Part shown: positions 37,599 through 44,572 of the stretch, piece by piece
Layout: every line of letters starts with the position of its first letter
Position numbering within the stretch: the stretch's first letter is position 1
Source of the DNA: Pseudomonas helmanticensis
GTDB lineage: Bacteria; Pseudomonadota; Gammaproteobacteria; Pseudomonadales; Pseudomonadaceae
Reading direction: 5' to 3'
Length of the DNA stretch: 64,000 nt
Assembly: GCF_900182985.1 (NCBI RefSeq)
Contig: NZ_FXUY01000002.1
Location: 250,501 to 314,500 of the forward strand
Translations under genes and position numbers: made by a program
The notes under the pieces: generated by a model
Told to the model about the DNA's origin: nothing
The model's database searches: none
What the model saw: the letters and a program-made list of their open reading frames with translations, nothing else

Positions 37599-37620
37599 GA
37601 CACACTTTGTTAAATGTCTC

Positions 37621-37646
37621 GGCCCGCCAGGTTGCGGGCCTTTTTT
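37621..37646 (+). terminator. Rho-independent terminator after the cysteine hydrolase
   Basis: GGCCCGC and GCGGGCC pair around CAGGTT and are followed by six T. It separates this gene from the yjf-like operon. Confidence 0.92.
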
Positions 37647-37660
37647 CGCTTGCCTTAAAA

Positions 37661-37676
37661 ATCTCACGCGTGAGCC
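37661..37676. promoter_or_regulatory. Palindromic operator 1 of the yjf-like operon
   Basis: ATCTCACGCGTGAGCC contains the perfect 12-bp palindrome CTCACGCGTGAG and ends one base before the predicted -35 box. It is the inverted copy of the element at 37707. Confidence 0.75.
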
Positions 37677-37677
37677 A

Positions 37678-37706
37678 TTGATGGCGCTTTGATTTGGTTG
37701 TAGTGT
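37678..37706 (+). promoter_or_regulatory. Predicted sigma70-type promoter of the yjf-like operon
   Basis: TTGATG, a 17-bp spacer and TAGTGT fit a weak -35/-10 pair. Both palindromes lie tight against it, so transcription should start within the second palindrome. Confidence 0.5.
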
Positions 37707-37722
37707 GGCTCACGCGTGAGAT
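37707..37722. promoter_or_regulatory. Palindromic operator 2 of the yjf-like operon
   Basis: GGCTCACGCGTGAGAT is the exact reverse complement of operator 1; its CTCACGCGTGAG centre lies 46 bp from the first. It overlaps the predicted transcription start, as expected for a repressor site. Confidence 0.75.
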
Positions 37723-37743
37723 ATTCATAACCGAGTCAATGCC

Positions 37744-38412
37744 ATGAAAAGCCGTTCTCCCACATCGAAATCGGAAAGCCCCAAGGGAGAGCGCGCAAAA
37801 GTGTCCGCGAAGAAACCATCGAGCTTCTATATGAAGCAGATGCGCGCGGGCCTGGCCGCCGCCGGTTATGTGAAACACGAGACTTGGGTGCTTCCCGAAA
37901 ACCGAAGCTTGCTCAAGCAAATGGAGCAACAGCTACGCCAACCGATTCTGGCTGGCTCTTTCATGTCGGAGAATTACATGAGCGCAGGCAACAACTGGAA
38001 TATCGATAGCCTCTTCAACGCCCTCAAGGCCCTGGACGAGGTGGCTTCGCAAGAAATCACGCTGTCGCTGATCCAGAGCTCCGAACCCAGCATCAAGCTG
38101 GAAATGAATGAATTCGGCGGTCTGCCGATTCACATCGCCGTGGCCGGCCAGCAGATCATCGTCGACACCGTGCTGGTGGACATCGATTCGATCACTGACG
38201 TGCGCGCCTTCAACGACGCCGTGCTGCGCAGCCGGGAAATGTTCCCGCTGTCGTCGATCGGTATCGAGTCGATGCCGAACGGGCAGACCGTTTACAACAT
38301 GTTTGGCGCCCTCAGCGCCGACTCGAGCCTGACCAACGTGGTGACCGAGGTGAAAACCCTGGTCGACAACGTGCAGCGCGCGAGTGAAGCCTTCGAACAC
38401 TTCTTCAAGTAA
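37744..38412 (+). CDS. yjfI: DUF2170 family protein, YjfI-like
   Basis: This 222-residue protein has a Lys/Ser-rich basic N-terminus (about 40 residues), then a DUF2170 domain (GNNWNIDSLFNALKALDEVA; GGLPIHIAVAGQQIIVDTVLVD). It has no membrane span. It is the first gene after the paired palindromes and is followed in 17 bp by the PspA-like gene, as in E. coli yjfIJ. Function unknown; envelope-stress context is inferred from its neighbours. Confidence 0.88.
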   Translation: MKSRSPTSKSESPKGERAKVSAKKPSSFYMKQMRAGLAAAGYVKHETWVLPENRSLLKQMEQQLRQPILAGSFMSENYMSAGNNWNIDSLFNALKALDEVASQEITLSLIQSSEPSIKLEMNEFGGLPIHIAVAGQQIIVDTVLVDIDSITDVRAFNDAVLRSREMFPLSSIGIESMPNGQTVYNMFGALSADSSLTNVVTEVKTLVDNVQRASEAFEHFFK

Positions 38413-38429
38413 TCAACAGGGAATATCCA

Positions 38430-39128
38430 ATGACTCAGTCCATCTGGAGCAAGTTGTTCACCGCACTGCGCGGCGGCGCCAATGAAGTCGGCGAAGCCAT
38501 CGTCGACCAGCAGGCCCTGCGTATCCTCGATCAGGAAATTCGCGACGCCGACACCGCGCTGTCGAATGCCCGTCGCGAACTGGTCACGATCATGGCCAAG
38601 CACAAACTGGCCGCCGACCGCGTGAGCGAGTACGACGCCAAGATCAAGGATCTCGAAGCCAAGGCTGTCGCAGCCCTGAGTGCCGGTCGCGAAGACCTGG
38701 CGCTGGAAGTGGCCGAAGCGATCTCGACGCTGACCAACGACCTCGATGCCGAGAAAAAACAAAGCGATGAGTTCGGCACCTACGCCGAGAACATGCGCAA
38801 AGACATCAACAAGGCCGAAGCCCGTATCAAGAGCCTGCGCCAGCAAGTGGACATGGCCAAGGCGCGTGAAAGCGTGCAGAAAGCCCAGGTCAGTGCATCG
38901 ATTGCCAGCGGCGGCGCCAACGGCAAACTGGAAACCGCGGTGGGCACCCTCAACCGCCTGCAAGCCAAGCAGCAGCAACGCGCTGCCGAGCTGAGTGCGG
39001 CCGACGAGCTGGCGGATGCATCGTCCGGCAACGACCTCGATCGCAAACTGCGCGACGCCGGCATCACGCCGAACGAAGGCAGCGCCAACGCGATTCTTGA
39101 GCGCCTGAAGCAGAAGTCCGCTCAGTAA
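38430..39128 (+). CDS. yjfJ: PspA/IM30 family protein, YjfJ-like
   Basis: This 232-residue protein is nearly all charged helix with the PspA layout (KLFTALRGGANEVGEAIVDQQALRILDQEIRDAD at the N-terminus, coiled coils about residues 25-190). PspA/ESCRT-III-type proteins polymerise on damaged membranes. No PspF or PspBC gene is in the window. It is the second gene of the operon and a REP separates it from the third, which may protect its mRNA. Confidence 0.9.
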   Translation: MTQSIWSKLFTALRGGANEVGEAIVDQQALRILDQEIRDADTALSNARRELVTIMAKHKLAADRVSEYDAKIKDLEAKAVAALSAGREDLALEVAEAISTLTNDLDAEKKQSDEFGTYAENMRKDINKAEARIKSLRQQVDMAKARESVQKAQVSASIASGGANGKLETAVGTLNRLQAKQQQRAAELSAADELADASSGNDLDRKLRDAGITPNEGSANAILERLKQKSAQ

Positions 39129-39143
39129 CACCGCAACCTACCC

Positions 39144-39230
39144 TGTGTAGGAGCCGCCGAAGGCTGCGATCTTTTGATCTTGTCTTTAAAAACAAAATCA
39201 AAAGATCGCAGCCTTCGGCAGCTCCTACAT
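39144..39230. repeat. REP-type inverted repeat pair (family A) inside the yjf-like operon
   Basis: GTAGGAGCCGCCGAAGGC and AGCCTTCGGCAGCTCCTAC arms lie between the PspA-like and DUF2491 genes. A hairpin here could stabilise the first two genes' mRNA. Confidence 0.9.
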
Positions 39231-39302
39231 GGGATCCCGGCCCGGTACACTAGCGACGTTTTTTGCCGACGAACACCTCCACCCGCTTCAAGGAACGTAC
39301 CC

Positions 39303-39953
39303 ATGGGATGGTTTAAAGATTTGCTGGGCACCAGTAACTGGCAGACCGCTGCGCCAACGCCAACCGTTGCCAGTGGCCCACTCGGGATGGCCCAGGGCAA
39401 AGCCGTCAGGTTCGATACGACTCTGGCGCTGCTGCTCGACGGTTCGACCTCGGTGCGCGTGCCCTTCGACCAAGCGATCTGGAGCGCCGGCTGGGTCGAC
39501 CTTGGCCAGTCCAACAAACTGCACCGCTATTACATGAACGACGAGGATTTCTGGGTTCAGATCCACGTCACCGGTGACGACCAGATCGAGTCGGTCACCC
39601 TGTTCAACTACCTCAGCTACGTGACAGTCAACAGTGACGCCGAACTGCAGCGCCTCGCCGGCCCAAGCAGCCCGATCGGCCTGCCGACCTACAGCCACGA
39701 AGGTGTCGAGTACACCCGTGAATGGGGCACTGAACAAGACCAGACAGAACTCGTACCGATGACCGAACAAGTGATCAATCCGGACGAGAGCTACACCATC
39801 GAACATCATTCGATGCTTTACGCCCGCGACACCGGCCTGACCGATCGCCGCGAATTGCTGCTGTTCTCCGTCGAACAGGACGAAGAAGGCACCGTCAGCC
39901 TGAGCACCTCACTGGGCATCTCGCTGTACACGACTGATATCGGCACCATTTAA
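39303..39953 (+). CDS. yjfK: DUF2491 family protein, YjfK-like
   Basis: This 216-residue protein starts MGWFKDLLGTSNW and shows DUF2491 stretches (RYYMNDEDFWVQIHVTGDDQIESVTLFNYL; YTREWGTEQDQTELVPMTE). It lacks a signal peptide. ATG 39303 follows an AAGGAACG ribosome site (39289-39296); the longer frame starts inside the REP. Function unknown; it pairs with DUF350 in the operon. Confidence 0.88.
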   Translation: MGWFKDLLGTSNWQTAAPTPTVASGPLGMAQGKAVRFDTTLALLLDGSTSVRVPFDQAIWSAGWVDLGQSNKLHRYYMNDEDFWVQIHVTGDDQIESVTLFNYLSYVTVNSDAELQRLAGPSSPIGLPTYSHEGVEYTREWGTEQDQTELVPMTEQVINPDESYTIEHHSMLYARDTGLTDRRELLLFSVEQDEEGTVSLSTSLGISLYTTDIGTI

Positions 39954-39967
39954 AAAGGAAGTTTTTC

Positions 39968-40393
39968 ATGCTGGAAGTGCTGGCCGTTTCCCTCAACAAG
40001 ACCGCATTGGTCGGTTTCGTCGTCTACCTGATCGGCGCCGTCTTGCTGTTCATGCTGTTTCAATTCGTCTACACGCGCATCACCCCGCACAAGGAATTCG
40101 AGCTGATCCGCGCCGGCAACAGCGCCGCCGCAATTGCTTTATCTGGTGCGATCATCGGTTTTGCGATTCCGGCCAGTAACGTGATCGCCTTTTCGGTCAA
40201 CGTCGTCGACTTCGTGCTTTGGGCGGTGATCGCGGCGGTTGTACAACTGCTGGCGTTTCTCGCCACAGGCCTGGTCCTCAAAGGCACTTCGCAACGCATC
40301 GCCAACGGTGAAGTGGCTTCCGGCATTTACGTCGCTGCGGTGGCGATCAGCGTCGGCATGCTCAATGCCGCGTGCATGACACCGTCCAACTGA
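39968..40393 (+). CDS. yjfL: DUF350 small membrane protein, YjfL-like
   Basis: This 141-residue protein has four membrane segments (about residues 9-32, 52-75, 82-105, 117-137) with the DUF350 start FELIRAGNSAAAIALSGAIIGFAIP. It is preceded by AAGGAAG 10 bp before the ATG. DUF350 proteins occur with ATP-grasp ligases and PspA-like proteins in several lineages; molecular role is not known. Confidence 0.9.
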   Translation: MLEVLAVSLNKTALVGFVVYLIGAVLLFMLFQFVYTRITPHKEFELIRAGNSAAAIALSGAIIGFAIPASNVIAFSVNVVDFVLWAVIAAVVQLLAFLATGLVLKGTSQRIANGEVASGIYVAAVAISVGMLNAACMTPSN

Positions 40394-40410
40394 CCGGCAG
40401 GAAGCCCTCG

Positions 40411-41115
40411 ATGAAACGCAGTAAATACGTTCAGTTGTCCCTCGCCGCTTCGGTGGCCCTGGCCATTTCCGGCGAAGCGGCAGCAATCGATCAGCCACGC
40501 AGCTTCCAGAGTGTCGAGCAGTGTGTCGATGCCGAAGTCGCCGCCGATGTCTGCTCGAACGCCTACGTCGCCGCCCTGACCGAACACCGGCGCATCGCCC
40601 CGGCGTACGATGACAAGGCCGAGTGCGACGCCGACTTTGCCGCCGACTGGTGCCAGAAAAACTCGTCCGGCAAATTCGTGCCGAAACTGGGCGGCTTCAA
40701 GATCCGCCAGAACGCTGAAGCGCCGCAGAATCTTGATGCGCTTGCCGATGCGCAAATGCCCGCCGGTGACGCCAACGCCGCCCAGGCTGCACAGGCTGCA
40801 CAGGCCACGAGCCACTCTTCCGGCAGTTCGACCAGCGGCCTGCTCACCGGATGGCTGATCGGCAATGCGATGAGTAACAATTCCAATCGCACGGTTTATC
40901 GCGATCGCGACACACGCCAGACCTACAACACCTCGACGCAGTACCGCAAAGTCGAATCGGCACCGGTCACGCGCAGCCAGCCTGACTACGAGAGCAGCAA
41001 GAGCAAGCCGGTGAACGTCGCGTCCTCGACTTCCCGTGGTGGTTTCGGCAGTCAGTCCAGTGCCCGTAGCGGTTGGGGTGGCTGGGGCAGCAGTTCCGGT
41101 CGTTCGAGCAGCTGA
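40411..41115 (+). CDS. yjfM: DUF1190 periplasmic protein, YjfM/YgiB-like
   Basis: This 234-residue protein has a signal peptide (MKRSKYVQLSLAASVALAISGEAAA), a Cys-containing region (EQCVDAEVAADVCSNAY, AECDADFAADWCQK) and a C-terminus rich in Ser, Gly and Arg (SSTSRGGFGSQSSARSGWGG). In E. coli, DUF1190 genes pair with a glutathionylspermidine-synthase-like ATP-grasp gene (ygiB-ygiC, yjfM-yjfC) as here. The disordered tail is a plausible ligase substrate, but that is inference. Confidence 0.88.
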   Translation: MKRSKYVQLSLAASVALAISGEAAAIDQPRSFQSVEQCVDAEVAADVCSNAYVAALTEHRRIAPAYDDKAECDADFAADWCQKNSSGKFVPKLGGFKIRQNAEAPQNLDALADAQMPAGDANAAQAAQAAQATSHSSGSSTSGLLTGWLIGNAMSNNSNRTVYRDRDTRQTYNTSTQYRKVESAPVTRSQPDYESSKSKPVNVASSTSRGGFGSQSSARSGWGGWGSSSGRSSS

Positions 41116-41117
41116 TC

Positions 41118-42275
41118 ATGAAAAAGATCCACTGCGCCGAGCGCCCCGACTGGAAACAGACCGCCGAGAGCCTCGGCTTCATGTTCCATACCATCGACGA
41201 CGAACCGTACTGGGACGAAAGCGCCTACTACCAGTTCTCGCTGGCGCAGATCGAAAACGATCTCGAGGATCCGACCACCGAACTGCACGAGATGTGCATG
41301 GACCTGGTCGACCGCGTCGTGCGCAGCGAAGAGTTGCTCGACCGCTTGAGCATCCCGCCGTCGTACTACGACATGATCCGCACCTCCTGGCTGGAAGGTC
41401 ATCCGCATCTGTACGGGCGCATGGACTTTTCCTATAGCGGTAACGGCCCGGCGAAACTGCTGGAGCTCAACTACGACACGCCGACCAGCCTCTACGAAGC
41501 GGCGGCGTTCCAGTGGGGCTGGCTTGAGCAAAGTATCGAACGCGGTACGCTGCCGCGCCATGCCGACCAGTTCAACAGCATCGACACCAAACTGCATCAG
41601 GCTTTTGCCGAGTTGCAACTGAAGCGGCCGTTCTACTTTGCGTCGATGCGGGACTCGGTCGAGGACAAAGGCACCACCGATTACCTGCGATTGATCGCCG
41701 AGAAAGTCGGTATCGAATCGCGGCACATCGACATCGAAGACATCGGCCTGACGGCTGAAGGTCGCTTTGTTGATCTGCAAGATCGCTGGATCCCGCACCT
41801 GTTCAAGCTGCACGCCTGGGAATTCATCTTCCAGGAGCCGTTCGGTGCGGCGATTGCCGAGTGCGACACGCAGTTTTTCGAACCGGCATGGAAGGCGATC
41901 CTGTCGAACAAAGGCGTATTGCCGTTGCTGTGGGAAATGCACAAGGGCCATCCGAACCTGCTGGCCGCGCATCTTGATCCAGATCCGGCCAGTGCTGTGC
42001 CCAAGGGCTGGGTACGCAAGCCGTACTTTTCCCGCGAAGGCGCCAACATTGAACTGCAGACGGCTGACGGTCTGATCGTCAAAGAGGACGGGCCGTACAC
42101 CGATGCGCCATTTATCCTGCAGGAGTTTGCGCCGCTGCCAAAGTTTGGCGACAGCTACACGCTGATCGGCTCGTGGGTGATTGGCGATCAGGCGGCGGGG
42201 ATTGGTGTGCGGGAAGACAACAGTTTGATCACCAAGGACTCCAGCCGCTTCCTGCCGCACCTGATTCTTGACTGA
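41118..42275 (+). CDS. yjfC: Glutathionylspermidine-synthase-like ATP-grasp protein, YjfC-like
   Basis: This 385-residue protein has the ATP-grasp synthetase part of glutathionylspermidine synthase (GRMDFSYSGNGPAKLLELNYDTPTSLYEAAAFQWGW; KPYFSREGANIELQ; GSWVIGDQAAGIGVREDNSLIT) but lacks the N-terminal amidase half. It probably makes an amide bond at the expense of ATP on an unknown substrate. It starts 2 bp after the DUF1190 stop and ends the operon at a bidirectional terminator. Confidence 0.9.
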   Translation: MKKIHCAERPDWKQTAESLGFMFHTIDDEPYWDESAYYQFSLAQIENDLEDPTTELHEMCMDLVDRVVRSEELLDRLSIPPSYYDMIRTSWLEGHPHLYGRMDFSYSGNGPAKLLELNYDTPTSLYEAAAFQWGWLEQSIERGTLPRHADQFNSIDTKLHQAFAELQLKRPFYFASMRDSVEDKGTTDYLRLIAEKVGIESRHIDIEDIGLTAEGRFVDLQDRWIPHLFKLHAWEFIFQEPFGAAIAECDTQFFEPAWKAILSNKGVLPLLWEMHKGHPNLLAAHLDPDPASAVPKGWVRKPYFSREGANIELQTADGLIVKEDGPYTDAPFILQEFAPLPKFGDSYTLIGSWVIGDQAAGIGVREDNSLITKDSSRFLPHLILD

Positions 42276-42285
42276 AACGCCCTCC

Positions 42286-42367
42286 GTGTAGGAGCTGCGG
42301 CACGCTGCGATCTTTTGATCTTTTAAAAACAACATCAAATGATCGCAGCGTGCCGCAGCTCCTACAG
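42286..42367. repeat. REP-type inverted repeat pair (family A, CACGCTGCGATC arms)
   Basis: GTAGGAGCTGCGGCACGCTG and GCGTGCCGCAGCTCCTAC arms flank about 40 bp of A/T-rich sequence after the last gene of the yjf-like operon. The arm core differs from other A copies and matches the right arm at 6467-6560. Confidence 0.88.
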
Positions 42368-42390
42368 GGCGCGTGTTTTATGCAGGCACA

Positions 42391-42425
42391 AAAAAGGCCC
42401 GTCGCTTGATGCGACGGGCCTTTTT
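42391..42425. terminator. Bidirectional rho-independent terminator
   Basis: AAAAAGGCCCGTCGC and GCGACGGGCCTTTTT pair around TTGAT. It serves the YjfC-like gene on one strand and ssb on the other. Confidence 0.93.
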
Positions 42426-42449
42426 ATTTGCAGCGGTTACAACATCGGA

Positions 42450-42974
42450 TCAGAACGGAATATCGTCATCAAAGCTGTCGAAATCCGGAGCTGGCTGCGG
42501 TGCGGCCTGCTGTGGAGCCGGGGCCGAACGCTGTTGCGGAGCCGACTGCTGCGGACGCGGAGCCTGCTGGCGTGGAGCCGGTGCGGACTGCTGGTAGTTG
42601 TTGCCGCCACCTTGTTGGTCGCCCTGTTGTGGACGGCCGCCGAGCAGTTGCATGGTGCCTTGCATGTCGACCACGATTTCGGTGGTGTAACGCTTGATAC
42701 CGTCTTTTTCCCACTCGCGGGTCTGCAACTTGCCTTCGATGTAGACCTGCGAACCTTTACGCAGGTATTCGCCGGCGATTTCCGCAACCTTGCCGAACAT
42801 CGAAACACGGTGCCACTCGGTCTTCTCGACCTTCTGACCGGTTTGCTTGTCGGTCCACTGTTCGCTGGTTGCCAGACTCAGGTTGGTCACGGCGTTACCG
42901 TTAGGCAGGTAGCGAACTTCGGGATCCTGGCCGCAAGTGCCGACCAATATGACTTTGTTAACCCCACGGGCCAT
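42450..42974 (-). CDS. ssb: Single-stranded DNA-binding protein
   Basis: This 174-residue protein has an N-terminal OB fold ([38 protein letters not shown]), a Gln/Pro/Ala-rich linker (about residues 115-165) and the acidic tail DDDIPF used to recruit repair and replication partners. It lies 9 bp downstream of the MFS gene and beside uvrA, as in P. aeruginosa. Confidence 0.97.
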   Translation of the reverse strand: MARGVNKVILVGTCGQDPEVRYLPNGNAVTNLSLATSEQWTDKQTGQKVEKTEWHRVSMFGKVAEIAGEYLRKGSQVYIEGKLQTREWEKDGIKRYTTEIVVDMQGTMQLLGGRPQQGDQQGGGNNYQQSAPAPRQQAPRPQQSAPQQRSAPAPQQAAPQPAPDFDSFDDDIPF

Positions 42975-42983
42975 AACGTTCTC

Positions 42984-44381
42984 CTAGGCTTCGCAAGCAG
43001 CCTCGGCCGGGTTGTTCACCAGGCGTTCGAGGGTGTCGCGATCCACTAATTCTTTGTCCAGTTTGATGTAAACAGCCGCTTCGTCAGCAACTATCACTGC
43101 ATCGGTTACCCCTACAAGGGCCTTGAGGCGCTCGACCAGACCCGCTTCGCGGATCGCCTCGGGCGACAACGGCAAGCGCAGGCTCGTCACGTAGGGAGGT
43201 TCACGCATGGTAACAGCAAAGGCCAGCCAGATGGCAGCCAGACCCGCGCATCCAAGGAACACAACCGACAGACCGCCATGCTGAAACAACCAGCCGCCGA
43301 GTATCCCGCCGAGTGCCGAACCGAGGAACTGACTGGTGGAATACACGCCCATGGCCGTGCCCTTGCCACCCGCCGGTGAAACCTTGCTGATCAGCGACGG
43401 CAATGAAGCCTCCAGCAGATTGAACGCGGTGAAAAACACCACCGTGCCGATCACCAGAGCCCGCAGGCTGTCGCCGAACTGCCAGAAGAATAGCTCAGTC
43501 AGCATCAGCGTCAGGACGGCGCCGAGCAAAACTCGTTTCATTTTGCGTTTCTTCTCGCCATAGATGATGAACGGGATCATGGCGAAGAACGAAATCAGCA
43601 ACGCGGTGAGGTAGACCCACCAGTGCTGCTCCTTGGGCAAACCGGCTTTTTCCACCAGCGCCAAAGGCAGTGCGACGAAGCTCGACATCAACATGGCATG
43701 TAACACAAAGATGCCCAGATCGAGTCGCAGCAGGTCTGGATGCTTGAGTGTCGGCATCAGCGCCTGACGCGCCACACCGGACTCGCGATGCGTCAGCGGC
43801 CCTGTGGATTTCGGCACCATGAACATGACGATGACGATTCCCACCAATGCCATGCCACCGGTGGCCAGGAACAACCCGGACAAGCCGAACGCACGGGTCA
43901 GCAAAGGCCCGACGACCATGGCCACGGCGAACGACAGACCAATCGTCATGCCGATCATCGCCATGGCTTTGGTGCGGTGTTGCTCGCGGGTAAGGTCGGA
44001 AAGCAAGGCCATCACCGCAGCAGAAATGGCGCCGGCACCTTGCAGGATTCGTCCGGCAATCACGCCCCAGATCGAATCGGCTTGCGACGCGAGGACGCTA
44101 CCGAGGGCGAAGACGATCAGCCCGAGGTAAATCACCGGTCGACGGCCAATGCGGTCAGAAATGATCCCGAACGGAATCTGGAAAATTGCCTGGGTCAGGC
44201 CGTAGGCGCCGATGGCCAAACCGATCAGGGCCGGGGTCGCACCCGCCAGATCCATGCCGTAGGTCGCCAGTACCGGCAACACCATGAACATGCCAAGCAT
44301 ACGGAAGGCGAACACCAGGGCCAGACCGCTCGCCGCGCGGGTCTCGCTGCCACTCATGCGTTCGCTGTGGGGATCGTGCAT
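42984..44381 (-). CDS. MFS transporter, YajR-like
   Basis: This 465-residue protein has twelve membrane segments (motif A GIISDRIGRRPVIY) and a C-terminal ferredoxin-like soluble domain (about residues 400-460; VERLKALVGVTDAVIVADEAAVYIKLDKEL) as in YajR. Substrate is unknown; proton-coupled export is assumed from family. It lies just upstream of ssb with 9 bp between them and is divergent from uvrA. Confidence 0.9.
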   Translation of the reverse strand: MHDPHSERMSGSETRAASGLALVFAFRMLGMFMVLPVLATYGMDLAGATPALIGLAIGAYGLTQAIFQIPFGIISDRIGRRPVIYLGLIVFALGSVLASQADSIWGVIAGRILQGAGAISAAVMALLSDLTREQHRTKAMAMIGMTIGLSFAVAMVVGPLLTRAFGLSGLFLATGGMALVGIVIVMFMVPKSTGPLTHRESGVARQALMPTLKHPDLLRLDLGIFVLHAMLMSSFVALPLALVEKAGLPKEQHWWVYLTALLISFFAMIPFIIYGEKKRKMKRVLLGAVLTLMLTELFFWQFGDSLRALVIGTVVFFTAFNLLEASLPSLISKVSPAGGKGTAMGVYSTSQFLGSALGGILGGWLFQHGGLSVVFLGCAGLAAIWLAFAVTMREPPYVTSLRLPLSPEAIREAGLVERLKALVGVTDAVIVADEAAVYIKLDKELVDRDTLERLVNNPAEAACEA

Positions 44382-44572
44382 GGAAAAACCTCGTGTGAAC
44401 CGGCGGCGATTCTACCAGTCCCATCGAAAGACGGGGTAGATCGCGACGCTTTGACGCGTATAGATGAAACTCTCTTCATCCAGGGTAAAAAACCCTTCGT
44501 TTGATAGTGTGCATCCATCCAGTATTTGGCCGTATACTCCTACGTTTTCGACGCCCGCCGAGCGAGGCCACT

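Noticed and set aside
37682..37698. Possible sigma54 promoter before the yjf-like operon
   Set aside because: TGGCGC is present, but the matching GC is missing at the right distance (the spacing is off by a base and reads GG), so the sigma70-like pair is preferred.
44382..44572. LexA box upstream of uvrA
   Set aside because: No CTG-N10-CAG with an A/T-rich centre was found; the nearest match begins with GTG.
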